NCBI GenBank assembly: GCA_023512835.1
Contig: CM042086.1
Span: forward strand, 15,202,309-15,266,308
Source of the DNA: Taxillus chinensis
Lineage: Eukaryota; Streptophyta; Magnoliopsida; Santalales; Loranthaceae
Length of the DNA stretch: 64,000 nucleotides
Direction: 5' to 3'
Shown: positions 36,540 to 49,972 of the stretch, piece after piece
How the letters are laid out: each line of letters begins with the position of its first letter
Numbering within the stretch: the first letter of the stretch is position 1
Notes under the pieces: model-generated
Databases searched by the model: none
Told to the model about the DNA's origin: nothing
Seen by the model: the letters and a program-made list of their open reading frames with translations, nothing else
Translations under genes and position numbers: made by a program

Positions 36540-39500
36540 TTATCAAAACATTCGCCTAACAACCATGGCCACACTGCCAACCTCTCCCATCTCTGTCTGC
36601 TGCTTCAACTGGTTGGTGTTACACCCACTATTGTGATGACACCAACAATTACCCGGCTGACGCAAGGTGATCCTCTCTCTACCGGTAGCAATCTAATGCC
36701 TCGTCATTTTTTTTTTATTTTACAATAATGCCTCCACACTCCCCAACTACTCGGCTCATATCTAATTTTTAACTCATCATGTTCGTCCAACTTCTCAGAG
36801 TATATAATAGTTATTTGTATATAATATATATTATATTTATTTTTACATTGAGTATTAATATTTATAATATATTTTAAATTAAATATAATTAATATATTTA
36901 TATGATAATTTATAAAATATTCATTTATCAAAAACACGAGAAATATTAAAACAATAAAAACTGTTTGATTAATTAACGTTCTAATGAAAATTAAAAAAAT
37001 GAAGATTATGCATTCTATCTTTCGCTATGAATGATTATGAATGTCACTTTAAGTTTATCTTTGTAATATGTTAGAGATAAAAAAATGAGAAATTTCAAAT
37101 CAAGTTACTTATGATTTTATCTATATCAATCAAATTCTACGTTCGATCCAACACTTAATTCCTCTTCGTCTCTTCACTCGCGACCTTCTGTTTTTGATTG
37201 TTCTGGCTCAGATTTGTGTCTGTGTTGGATTGACGCACCTATAAGTGCTTTCATTTTGTTGGATTTTAATGACTGCATGTCTTAAATCAATTAGTTTCAG
37301 AAACTATAAGTAGTTCAGCACAAATTGCTTTTATGTGTTGTTAATTTTGTGTGAATCTTATTGTGATTTGGTGAAGTACGCCTATGTATTGGACCATCAT
37401 ATTGAGTATTTGTTGGTTGTCTTATATTTATTAATTTATGCTTCTCCTTCTTTGAATACTTTTTCCCTCAAATAATAAAATGGGTAGATTGAATACTACT
37501 TATAAGTGGTTGAGCCAAATAAATTGAATACTAGATTTAGATGTATAACTTGGATTGGCAAATATTCTCAACATCGGGCAATCCCGACCTATTTAACTAG
37601 ATTTGTTGTATATGTTTTCAATGCATTTGGTTAATTTTTGTTTCCTATAATCCTGAAGTTCTACATTCTAAAATATCTGTCCATTTTGGAGTTTTGATGG
37701 CATACTGATTTGTCAAATTACTGAAACTTTTTGAATAATTGCATAAGGCAACAAATTCCAAGGTAACAATACTATATATTGCCTTAATCCAAAACACCAA
37801 AAACTGCTGTGTTATACTATTCTTGTCATGATGACAATCTTGATTTTTAAGAAATATCGTTGCCTGTTGTAATTTCTTCCTCCGCTAACATACATGTACT
37901 GCATAAAAATTATTCTAATTTTTTCTTACTAATGGGGCACTATTTTAGGAGTTCGCCTATGACATTTAAATTCTTAAGGCCGGCTTTTGAAGATCGTGGC
38001 ACAAATATTCATATGTAAGAGACGCCTATTACATTCGGCTCCTGACAATTATATAAAAAGATGACATTTTAGAAAAGTAGACAAACAATTTTGATGATTG
38101 CACCAGAAAAGAAAAGGAAAATTATATAAATTAAAACGAGTAATTAATCAAAATTATGGATTATAATTTTAAAGGCCTGAAAATCAACCACAACTGTTTC
38201 GGGGCCGAGAAATGCATGCTTTGGTCCGGGCTAACAAATCCAAGAATATTATTGGGATCATTTTGATCAAAGTTGAAAATATTATTGTCAACACTGCTAA
38301 CGGTAGCGCGCAGTTGCACAGTTAGTCCATATATAACCACTGGTGAGGATTGAGGAATGGATTATGGGATGGTAGGAGCAAATCTCGCACGATCGAGGAC
38401 CAACATGCATGGTTCTATGGTGGCGTACGTCGGATGAACGTACGACATCGAACGCCGACCGCCCGGCCGCCGTTGGAGCGCTGCCCATGCATGGTTGATG
38501 ATCAACATCGAAACGCCACTGGTGGAGCGCTGCCACGCTCGACTCATGACAACATCGAACACCACTCAACACTGCTGCTGGATCGCTGCCCACGCTTCCG
38601 CCTCTATCGATCATGATGACAATCCAAACATTAAGAGGAAGGATGACAAAACTAATAATTTTTATTATTTTTAACAAAATATAACTATAAAAACAATAAA
38701 TCGATTTAAATGAAATCCCTTATTTTGAATCAAAATTAATTCAGGGACTTAAATCTCATTTACTTGCTCTTGGACTTAACCATCAAGGTGGAGGTTCCAG
38801 AGTACTTCTAGAAATATATATTTATAAAAATATTTATTATAGTGTAAAAGATGACTAATTAAATATTATAAAATTATTTATTTAACTAAATTTTAACTGT
38901 TGCTGACATCACTTTGCTGTTAGCATGCGTGGGCTGACCCATGTTCATCACCACTCCTAGGCCTAGCGATGGAAACAATTTTTTTAAAAAAAAAAAGCAC
39001 TTAAAAAAAAAAAAAAACCTTCATCATGCAGGCTTCGAAATTGCAACCTCGTCCTGACGATAGATTAATAGTTGGGAGGCAAACTTTTGCTTTGCAGTCA
39101 AAGTTACATATTTTGATGCAGGAGGGGGGATGGGAATCTATAAATAACCTTTTAAAGACTTTTGTCCTCTACAGCTTCTTATGATTGAAAGCTGCGTATT
39201 ATGAGTCATTGAAACAATAAAAGCCAAAATAGAAAGTAACCATGAGAGATGATCAGAGGCGCAAAACTTTCACAGTGACATGGACACCCTCTCCCATTTG
39301 TGGTAAAAGCAATTGCATGGGTCGTTGTTCGCTCCACACTCTCCACATACGTGCTTTATAGTAAGAACTAAGAAGGTTCGTGACGTGGGTATGGCCGGAG
39401 CCAGGCTGTAAAAGGGGTAAATCAGTAGCTTTTAGCATTTGGTAACACATGATTTGATATTCAACTCATCAAATGATTCGCTTTTACTTTTGACGCTTAA

Positions 39501-39681
39501 TTTCAATCAAGAACATCGAATCTTTTCCATGGAATGTTATTGAACTTTAAAACAATTTTGTTTTTTTATTCAAATACAAAATAATTAAAGTTTTATAACA
39601 GTATAAATTCCAATTTAAAAGTCATAAAACATTTATATTTTAAAAAATATAATAAATGTTCTACGCTCAGTAAAACTATAA
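36538..39681. other. Intergenic DNA with a GC-rich imperfect minisatellite
   Basis: No gene. A GC-rich patch at about 38340-38620 contains three imperfect copies of a unit built around ACATCGAA followed by GGAGCGCTGCC (near 38444, 38503 and 38550). It is isolated from any frame I could recognise. The rest is AT-rich. Confidence 0.5.
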
Positions 39682-40434
39682 GGGCTCTTTTGGTACGTGA
39701 AAATAAAATTAGAAAAAATAAAATTATTAATCGAATGAAATTGACATGAAAAATAAAATAAAATTTTTAATTATTTTGCATGTGTTTGGTATAGAAGGCC
39801 AAATAAGATAATGTATTAAGAAAATTATTGAAATATTCTTAATTTTTTAATTAATTTTTTTAAAATTTCTCTTCTTACCTCATTATCATCGCGTCGCGTC
39901 ATCTTCATGATTGACAGCGACAGGGCACCGTTTCTGGATCTGAGCTGAGACTGGGCACACAGGAAGAGGGGTTGGGCGACGGGGAAGGGCGTGCGTGACA
40001 ATGAAGGAGGGGTGCTGGGCGCGTGTGACGAGGAGGGTGCCGGGCAACGGGGAATGGCATGTGCCATGGGGAGGTGCCGGGCAACGGGGAATGGCATGTG
40101 CCATGGGGAGGGCGCCAGGCGACGAGGAGAGGGGCTGGGCAACATCGAAGCGGGGGTGTTGGGAGTGCGCAACAAGAGAGTGCTAAGTGACCGGTAGGGG
40201 GCGGCGGGGCTGGCAACAATTAACAACAAAAATACAATGACACTAATAAAAAAAGTTTTCTCATACAAATGAACCTTTGTAAACATGAGAGTGGGAAGAA
40301 TATATTTAGCCTTACATAGAGATATAAGATTGACATGAGAATCTTATACCCTCTTTTTATTTGTATATCAACTGTGGCGTGAAATGAATGTAATTTGATT
40401 TCTTTCATCTACTTTCATGCGTACCAAATATGCC
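39682..40434. mobile_element. Non-autonomous TIR element carrying a minisatellite
   Basis: The left end is GGGCTCTTTTGGTACGTG; the right end is the reverse complement of GGCATATTTGGTACGCATG. ATAA lies just outside both ends, which could hide a 3-bp TAA or a short duplication. The interior is unusually GC-rich (39900-40210) and includes the 37-bp minisatellite at 40037-40147. The overlapping frames on both strands come from this repeat. The superfamily is not certain. Confidence 0.5.
40037..40147. repeat. 37-bp minisatellite
   Basis: Two identical 37-bp units begin at 40037 and 40074 (GTGCCGGGCAACGGGGAATG and onward), followed by a diverged third unit at 40111. Confidence 0.9.
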
Positions 40435-40841
40435 ATAAATATGAAAAAGTAAAAATGATAATGTTTTACTTTTTTCCAATAGTTTCTAGTATAATAATGT
40501 TTTCTTTTTTTTTCTCATAAATGTAGATTAGTAATTAATTTTCAGACCAAGATGCTTTACAATTCAATAAGGAATGAAAGGTTGAAGGAGTATTACAATA
40601 TGTTTATTGTTATGTTCAGTAAAAATCAAATAAAAAGAAGATATTACGAAAAAATATATATATAATTTTTTTAATATAGACAAGTTTTAAGACCTCAAAT
40701 GCAATGTAAACTATTTTAATCAATAATAAAATTATAACAAATTGTTTTCGTCCATCTTCTCCAATCCGTTCCAACATGTGGAGTGGGTGATTCCTATGTC
40801 CATATATAAAATGCATGATATGGTATGATGTATCACACACG

Positions 40842-41077
40842 TAGGGGCGGAACCGGCATATATTAGGAGGGTTCATGTCTTTCTAAATTTTTAGTATCCC
40901 TTTCATAATGTTAACGTTAAAGCATATATAATTATATATATATATATATATATATTGACTGGCACCAACACCCTCCAAACTGGCTTTTGTTACTGCAGAT
41001 TTTGAGCACACCCCGTTCCTTTTACCTTCTATAGTTGTCTTGTCTTCTCCCAATATCAAATCTTGGATCCGCCCCTG
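40842..41077. mobile_element. hAT-like MITE with GGGGCGGA termini
   Basis: The left end TAGGGGCGGAACC and the reverse complement of the right end CAGGGGCGGATCC form short inverted termini of a type widespread in plant hAT elements. The flanking octamers CACACACG (40834-40841) and CACGCATG (41078-41085) match at 6 of 8. A TA microsatellite is inside. No coding capacity. Confidence 0.65.
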
Positions 41078-41819
41078 CACGCATGTAAGTGTGTAACCAT
41101 TTTTAGAGGGAATGAGATTCTGTGGTGCTCAAATTTTCAATCATTGGGGCATTATTTATATATAGTATTTTAATGGAGATAATTAAACAAAAAATTAATC
41201 TAAATATTATTTTAGCGGCTATATTGAAAATTTAAAGTATATATATATATACTCTGAGTTTTATTTTTATGTAAAAAAAAAAAAAAAAAGAGTTTCACTC
41301 CTAATGGGAGACTGCCAAAATTGACTTCGTGTATTTATTGCGTTTCCAATCTCAAATGATTTGGTTTGCTTATTCCAAACATATTTTCCACGGAGCAGGA
41401 AAAGCTTATGCGGGCCCTGCAAAAAAGATAGGGGCCGACATCAGGCCCACACTACAAAGGCCCATGTCGGTAGCACGTGATCTTACCTTACGTGGAAGTT
41501 GTGGGCTTGCATTAAGGCTAAGTGAAGCGAGTCGTTTCTGTGGAAGCTTATTAATTTTAAATAATCATTCGCACATTTAACGATGGAATATATTTTAAAT
41601 TTTGTATTTTATTTTTAAAATTCTATTACAATTATTATTAAATTATAATTTAAAATTAATTTTTTTACAGGAGAAATAATTTATTCTAAAAAGCTTATAT
41701 ATTTTATAAAATTGAGTTTTAAGATAATTAATAATAATAATATTTAATAGGTCCATTAATAAAATAGATGTAAGGTAAAAAAAATATTTAGATCTCTTTA
41801 AAGTTAGTAAGTAAAATTA

Positions 41820-42144
41820 TCACTTCTCTCAATTGGTTTTCACGCTTGATATTCAGTTTTTAGTTTTTTTTTAACACATAAGACCAACTTCTCTTGTGTC
41901 AGAGTTTTGAAAATGTTTTATTTGAGTTATATTTGAAAATAAAAATAGTTACAAACAATTTTGAATAATAGTCATGGAACCCACATTTTTTGAAAGCAGT
42001 TCAAGTGAATATGAGGGTTCCGTTGGATTTTGCTGAAACCTTTTCAAAACTCTGTCACATTGGATTTTGGTCCTACAAGTGTTCAAAAAACTAAAAACTG
42101 AACCTTAAACTAAATCAAGTATGAAAACCAATTGAGGTAAGTGA
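41820..42144. repeat. Fold-back element with arms of about 100 bp
   Basis: The left arm (41820-41923: TCACTTCTCTCAATTGGTTT ... CAGAGTTTTGAAAATG) is the imperfect reverse complement of 42036-42144 (TTTTCAAAACTCTGTCACAT ... AACCAATTGAGGTAAGTGA). The spacer is about 110 bp. The transcript of either strand would fold into a long hairpin. No target duplication was fixed. Confidence 0.8.
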
Positions 42145-45100
42145 CACTTTAGAATTCAAAACATAAAATATTTTTTAAAAATAACTATGGACCCATAATT
42201 TTTTTTAAAAGAAAAATTAACGTTATATTATCAATAAATTACTATGGGCCTACACCAAAGCCACCGTTTTAAAAAATGATACACAAGATTTTGTGTGCCA
42301 AATGCGTTCTCATGATTGGTATGTATTATGTTTTTAAGATTTTAAAAATAATTTATGTTTGATAAAAGAAAGAATGTCTTTTAAAAATAGTAATTTTTTA
42401 AAAAAATTAGATTATGTTGAATTTGTTTTAAAATAAAATATAATCGATCATAGAATAAAGTAAAGAATTTTAAAAAAACAGTATTCCACTAAAATTAATT
42501 TAGATTTAAAAACATAAAATATCTGTAAAAAGATACAATGTTTCTATATAAATATAATTTATATAGAGATTTCATATGGGCATTTTTCATATTTGTATTT
42601 ATTTTCATATTAATTTGAGTGTTTACATCATGATTAAGTGTTAATTGACGTTATGATAAGAAAATTTTCTATGTTTGAGAGTTGAAATAAATCTCAGAAC
42701 TTAACACATTTTCACAAATACTTGTTGTACAATCGAATGAACACTTGCCCTTGTTCATTGTGTCAGCGGGTGGAGAGTTCACCTATGGAGTGTTGAACAC
42801 CTTAAAGTCAACTTAGGTCAGCCCTCAAAATCTTGAGTTATAGAATAAATCATAATAAAAGTTGTGATAGTATACAAAATCATATTACCATCAAACAATT
42901 TGCAATATACTTAATTATAAAAATGGTTTTGTGTATGTAATGATAATTAGTATATAAAATATCAAAGTAAAATAGAATCTCCAAGTTTACAAAATAGACA
43001 TTTTAGGATCAATAACTTAATATCTCCCTTAACTTCAATTTGAGCCTTTCAATTTTGTAATAAAAAAAAACTTAATCACCGAACTTCAAATATTAATTTA
43101 CTATTTAATTTATCAGAAATAATTGCAATAAATAGTAAATGAATAGATAATTAAACTTAAATACTTTATATTTTATCATCATCTTATTCTATTGTCTTTT
43201 TCTCAATTATTCTATTAATGGTTTTTTAAAAAATCTTATAGTTTTTTTTTGTTTTTAAAATAGTATTTTTATTTTGGTCCCGAAATTAATTTATATTTAT
43301 TTTTCTGTCAATAAAAATATTTTTGTGTTGTGCTTATGTTATTAATTTATTATTAATGTTGACTTAGTCGTCAATATATTTTGTAAACTAGTAGGATATA
43401 GATACTCCAATTTAAAATAAATTTAAAGATAAAAGTTATTATTTCATTGGATTTAATAATAATAATAATAATAACAGGAATAATTTCTCAGATAATTTCC
43501 TGGTTCTCCACCCGTCCACACTCCCTTCTTTCACCGACTTGGCAAATGGCAACCAATTGGGATTTAGATCTGGGGATGAGTTGAGAAAAACTGAAGTCTC
43601 AGGTGAGCTATAGACCCTCTTTTCTATAATAGCCCAATAAAGCTCAACCTGATTAATCGTCATCCCTAGCACTCCATCCTGGCCGTTTCACAAAACCTCC
43701 CACTTCTGTCATCCCAAATAAGCCCACCCGCTCCCAACAGCCCTGGGCGTCCCCAAAACACAGTATCATCCCGAGCGTGTTCACTTTTTTTTTTTTTTTA
43801 AAATCCCTATACACCTAATTGAAGTGACGTAAGTGGCTAATGCTAGTTGAGTTAAAGAAACACACACATATATAGCACGTATGTGTTGTGTGTGTGTGTG
43901 TTTTGTTTCTTTAATTTGCTTTGCTTCTGATATGTGACGTCTCCACCATGCAAAAGGCAAATAACTCAATCATCATCACCTATCACACTCGGGTCAAATA
44001 CATCATGACACATTTAAAGGTCCTAATAATAGTGTAGCCAACTATATATTAGTTTATATTGATATATAATAAATAGTGCACCTATTCACAAGAAGTACAA
44101 ATGCCTACCCGAAGGCTAATTCGCGTGCGTTGGAGAGTTATGGCATCTGGACCCGTCATCATTCTTAATTGTTATCCGTATGAAACGAGGATAATGAATC
44201 GACAGGCCAACTTTAACCAAACCAAAGGCCTGTTAGTCTGATAGCGTTATGACCAAATGATTGTGGAGTGATCAAAATTTAGAAGATTTGTAAGGAGTAA
44301 TTTGTGAATGCAGAGAGATTTTAGCCCGGTTAATTGAAGTGGTGAAAATGAAATTTATTTGAATGATTTTATTTATTTAAATCGACAGTTTAATATTAAT
44401 GTGTCATAATTTTATGATTTGTATGAAAAAATGAGTCCATTAATCCATATTTATATGTTTAATAACAACAATCATAATAATTAATTTGAGAAACCTGAGA
44501 AGCATATATATATATATATATATGCTAGCTGCACTATGTAGTGGGAGCTTAATCGAAAGCTGCAGTAGTCACCAATCAAAGAGCAGGTAGTGGCGCAACC
44601 AAAACCTGACACTGGAGACAGAGACACTAGAAAAGTGAGGAATATAATGCAAGACGGATGGGATCGGAAAGTGAGAGATGTAGGGCAGGGGAGGGCAGCC
44701 GAAGAGAAAAGCATGCATGCACCTTTATGCAATTAATGCTAATTATGTCCCACAACAATTCATATATAGGTGGGTGTGATGTGCCCTTCCCTGCAAATTG
44801 CAACTCGGAGCTGTCACCTTTGACCCCCTTGATCACCAACTCGCCTCCTATTCTCTCAAATGGAGAAAAGGGAATTGAATAGACATTGGTTGCGCTTTGA
44901 ACTCTTTTTGGTATGGGAATCTAATCTAATATTCTAATGTCTCATGCAGTTAAAAAAACATGACTTGCGTAAAATTCTATATTCAAATGTGTATATATAT
45001 ATATATATACGAACGCATACATATACATATAAAGATAATTTTTATTTTTTAAGTATATTAATATTATACAAATAAAATGCTCTCACGGAAGTTAAGTTTA

Positions 45101-46078
45101 GTCTGTCTATGTTTTTTATTTTAAAAATAAAAGAATAAATAAAGTATTTTTATTTTATACGTCATTAAAAATAAAAACAATTTTTCTAAATTTTCTATAC
45201 TCGAAATTATATTTAAAAAAATACAAAACAGTTAAAACTAATTGTTCTTACTTACTGACAGAATTTACTTTTATGTTTTTATCAGTTAAATTATATCAAC
45301 TTATTAGTTTTTGTAACAAGCTTTCCTCAGTTTCTTGTGAACATCTTACGTATTATAGTTTGAGAAAACATAACAGAATGAGATAATGAAAAAAAAAAAC
45401 AAGTGGAAGGAATCACAAATACCAATTATGATTATAACACAATCATAAATAACATTTTATGTTTTTTTTTATATACCGTTTATACCATTAAATTTGATTT
45501 TCCTATTGAGTAGTCGATTAATCAAACTAAGGGTGTAAGGCCACCTGTTGATCACCAAGGATAAAGTTAATTAATCCGCGACATCATAATTAATAACAAA
45601 GTGAAATCGCGACTCTCTTTTCTCTCGATATCACGTGACGTCGCACTTTCTTATCTCCGTAGGTGGCGGCTAACCATGGCTAATGGCTTAAAAATTGCAC
45701 TAACAAGAGGGTAGCTAATTCATGCTAAGAAATTGCACTAACATGTGACTTTTTGGATGAGCGCATTGGGAGGGAGAGACTATTATATATAGGACTTTGA
45801 TGTATCCCAACTCATATAATTGTAACGGATAATGGCAAAGTTTTTTTTTTTAAAATATTAGTATTTTAAGATTCCATTTATACAGTTTATACCCTATTGA
45901 ATGCATGGAAAATAAAATAAACGCAATCCACGATTCATTCAAGTGTCGTCATTAATTGTTTTTAATAATAGATATGCATATCCCCAGCTAATGTGCCAAA
46001 CATTAATCATTATTTTTTGGGATCATTAATCATGAACTCTAACACTATTGTGTAATCCGATTTATTTTAGACTTTGTT
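42145..46078. other. AT-rich intergenic DNA, no gene seen
   Basis: The short minus frame at 43439-43672 ends in a poly-Leu run made by an AAT/TAA triplet repeat at about 43455-43475 and is not convincing. TA runs lie at about 44503-44522 and 44993-45009. The moderately GC-rich stretch at 44560-44880 has frames on both strands without recognisable motifs. Confidence 0.5.
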
Positions 46079-46350
46079 GATATTTATTTCAAAAATCTAC
46101 TGTTAGATTAAATATTCATATAATATATATTATGTATGTAAAATTTTAAAGCGATCTAACGGTTAATTTATATGCAACTTCAATTATGAAAAATATGAAA
46201 ATAAATAAGTAAATTTAAATTTATCAAAATTTAAAATTTTTTTAATTAAATTTTCATAAAATTTAACTATTATCGCCTTAAAAATTTACGGTTATAATAT
46301 ATATCACATGAATATTTAATCTAACGGTTAATTTTTAAAATAAATATTCA
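46079..46350. repeat. Fold-back element around GTTAGATTAAATATTCAT
   Basis: GTTAGATTAAATATTCAT at about 46102-46119 is matched in reverse complement by ATGAATATTTAATCTAAC ending at 46325. The similarity extends outward and inward (for example TAAAATTTTAAAGCGAT against ATCGCCTTAAAAATTTA), giving arms of about 100 bp and an AT-rich centre. Confidence 0.7.
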
Positions 46351-46404
46351 TTTGAAATAAATCAAATACAAATACAAACTCATTAAAATAATATTTAGTT
46401 TCTT

Positions 46405-46510
46405 AACCTTTATGTTAAAATAACTTTCATTAAAATAACCTTTATTAAAATAACATGTTAAAATAACTTTCATTAAAATAATCATGTTAAAATAACCGTC
46501 ATTAAAATCA
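46405..46510. repeat. TTAAAATAAC-type short tandem array
   Basis: At least five imperfect repeats of a unit like CATTAAAATAAC or GTTAAAATAACTTT follow one another. Confidence 0.75.
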
Positions 46511-48945
46511 GAACATCGTTACAAGCTTTATAACCATTAATGTACCTTTATGTTATATTTTAGTCCAGGTGTCAAAAGGTCAAGAAGTCTTTGAGGATCT
46601 GCAATATTTTAGGGGGGAATTGTTAGATCTGAAAGTGATACGTGTTAAATTTGAGTAAACATAACAAGCTCCCGAATTTATTAAACGATATCGTTTCATC
46701 AAGTGATAAATACTTTTGCTTTAAGTTTCATTTTAAACAAAATAACGACTATTGTGAGTCTTGTGTTATACTAACACATCAGCCATTACTTCTAGAGGTT
46801 TAATTTAACATCGTATCATTTAATGAAGTAGTCATCTTATAAGGTTTCTCATCTTGACTAGCACTCTCATTGGTTTTATCAAAAATATATTTAAAATTTA
46901 ATAAAAAAAATATTCATTATCTATAAATATAAAACCGCCGTTACTATAATCCATATTGGCTTAATCATTCCATTCACCCAATTAAGAATATAATATTATT
47001 ATAGTAATAAAAATAAAAGTTAATACGGGTCGGTCACCCATGGCTGCTGGATCTACTACGGCCGAGAAATCACAAACCATGGTTAGATTACTACGGTACC
47101 ATCACGTTGGATCTGCGCAATGAGGGTGAAGGTGGCATCGGTCAAGTATATTTATACCAGAGAAGAAGAAGATGATGACGGCAAGGGCGTCAACAGTAAA
47201 GAAATTAAAGAGTAAATTTATTAAAGCTAATAGTTAGGCATATTAAACTTTAACTATCCGATACAATTTTTTTTATATATAATATCAACAATTTATATAT
47301 TTAATATTGGCTTGATTGATAACTGAATGCTAATGATCTTAAATTGGTATTTTTTTATTTTTTTTAAAAATATTTCTCTACCTGTCACTCTAGCATCAAA
47401 ATTACTGGTATGGCCTTTGTGGTGGGAAAGAGAATCCATATATATTCCATTCCAATCCACTAGATGGATCAAAGCAAAACAGAGAAGCACCGGGCCGGGC
47501 TTTATTTGCATGGTTAAGAACCCAATACAATACACATGGCAATTATAACTTTGAGGCAGAAGCTTTGGAAGTCACGTTAATGCATTAACAGTAGAAAGGT
47601 AGAATGTACATCCCACGCTACTATTCTAGTCAAAAGTGATCATCTCTCGCCTTTTCAACTTTCGTGCCTTTTGATCACATTGATTTATGATCATAATTAA
47701 TTACAAACAAACCATAGGATTTGGGGATCGAATCAAGAAAAGCTTTGTCCGGATCTTGCTTTATTTTTAAAAATGTTAACACACATATATATATATATGC
47801 CTACATCTTTGAGGGCTCTCCTAGCTATGTTCATTATCTCAATAAATAAAAGCTAAATCAAAACAAAACCGGGGTTTTATTCCCATTCCCACTAATGAGA
47901 AGGCAGGTAAAGGAATTAGGAAAAGGGCGCAGTGCCCCACGCCTAGCCTGACTCTAATGTATTAATTAAGGAATTAATCATGTATGGAGAGAGGGACTTA
48001 AAGGTGTGGATGACATGGAAGAACCCCACCATATGCATGAGAATGAGAATAGAAAGGAATAATATGAGGAAACGCCAAAAGGAAAGAAGCCCTCCCCTAA
48101 AATTCCTAAATGTCTGAACCACCACCCACCAAACACTGGGACACAGGCAGGCCTTATTGGCTTTGAAGTTTGAACTTTGTAAGCACTGCATGCGCATGCC
48201 TCTCAAACTGACATACGCCCACACAAGCCAAGACCAACACACCAAACCCTACACATCTTTCCCTTTCTCTCCCTCTCCCTCTCCCTCTCTCTCTCATTTG
48301 AAGAGATAATGAAAGAGAAAAGTGTGTGTGAAAGTAGAATCTAGTACTATCTCTTGAGGGATGTGATGGGTTTTGCCCTGGCAAAGAGAATCCATGTTGG
48401 AGCTTGAAAAGTTGAGCCACGCACTAGTGGGTGAGAAGTGGATAGATGATCAATTGATAAGCTTATGTATTGTTCCATTTATTTTTGCATGGGAATTAAT
48501 TAATAATATTGGATTCTAATTATTTAATCAAGATGCGGGGCAATAAATAATATTGGCTGTGTACAATTTCATACACAAAAGCTTGATTTTGAATTCCAAT
48601 AGAAAAGCCACCGCACTCCCACTCCCATAGGGATATCATTGCAGCTGAGGTGGTGGACCGCTGGGGTTCTTCCTTTATTCGGTATGGTGTAGACGGAATG
48701 TCCCTTGGCCTCAACTTACATTTTAAAAAAATATTTTATGGTGGCCTTTTTATTTTAAATATATTTCTTATTTTCCTTTATTTTCGTATTTGTTTAAATG
48801 TGTAGACGGAATATCTTATTTTCTTATTTCTTCTTCACTGCCACTGGCCTTTTCCAGAAGGGAGAAGATCATTGTTTTGCATTGGAAACGGGATTTGGAG
48901 GAAATACATTTTCATCGACCAAAGTGGCTACGTGGCTTCTTCCTA

Positions 48946-48989
<44 letters not shown>

Positions 48990-49762
48990 CAATTCATTAT
49001 TAATATGTATTTATCATGGCATGTTCATGATGACTCTATTATGCATAATGGAGAAAGTGTACGGTTAATGTTTCTGTCAAACATAAAAAAAAAAAAAAAT
49101 GCAGGGTCGAGTGTTAACCTGTATCTGGGGCGACGATTTCTAACTGGATCCCCATTTCTTCAAATAAAAGGAAAATGAAAACCCCACGTTATCGTGGACG
49201 TTTTTTTTTTTTTTTTTTAATGATACAACTCGGTTGATCGCATCATCCTGTAGCCCATGGAAATAAACATGTTTCAGAAAACAGCATCGACTTTTCTTAT
49301 GGTACGACATTAAATTAGTTCTTGACATGGAGGCCATTGTAGCCTACTTCATAAGCTACGAAATTTGAGTAGTGTTAAAATAATAGGCTTAGTTTTTTAG
49401 TCGACTTAAAGAACCCAAAAAAAATAAAAATAAAAACCAAGCCTGTATCTTGCATGTACACATAAAAACTGATTAGTTGGCTGTTTTCGAAATAAGAATT
49501 TGTTGACAAAGTTTCGAAAAGAAAAATACTTTTATTTCAATCATGATTTGAAAATTAAAATTAGGCAAAAACAAAACTGGTACGCGATTTCCATATACCA
49601 AGAGCCTATCAATTCATCAAATAGGGTTTTCGTTTCAACTATGCATAGTTCTGATGAAAATGCATATACGAGAAATGCAGTTCCTAAAGTAGACTCACCA
49701 CATAGCATCATGACTTTCGGAGGTAAAAGAGCTGGACTTCAAGAAGATAATGAAAGATTGTA
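46511..49762. other. Intergenic DNA, no gene recognised
   Basis: Short frames near 47293-47548 and 47943-48420 lack recognisable motifs and partly derive from a GA/CT tract at about 48258-48296. A (TA)n run lies at about 48950-48987. Poly-A and poly-T runs near 49085 and 49201 bracket another AT-rich stretch. Confidence 0.45.
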
Positions 49763-49972
49763 GGGCATATTTGTTTTACCTGTTTTCTGTTTTCGTTTTT
49801 AAAATGTGATAACTGTTTTCGAGTATAAAAGACATAAAACTAAAAACAATAAAATATTATTTTCATTCTTTAGGACATAAAAAATGAAAACAAGTTTTTG
49901 TTGTTTTCAATTTTCAATTTTTTTATCCGAAAATAACTATTACATTTTAAAAACGAAAACAGAACACACCCC
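49763..49972. mobile_element. Fold-back MITE with about 45-bp inverted ends
   Basis: The left end runs GGGCATATTTGTTTTACCTG and then TTTTCTGTTTTCGTTTTTAA; the right end, reverse complemented, reads GGGGTGTGTTCTGTTTTCG and onward. The shared core (CTGTTTTCGTTTTTAAAATG) is identical. The spacer is about 110 bp. No target duplication was resolved. Confidence 0.65.

Noticed and set aside
36354..36728. 124-aa frame rich in Ser-Leu repeats
   Set aside because: It is driven by the (CT)n microsatellite and has no other recognisable content.
39825..40286. 153-aa minus frame rich in Pro/His/Arg
   Set aside because: It is translated from the 37-bp minisatellite inside a TIR element.
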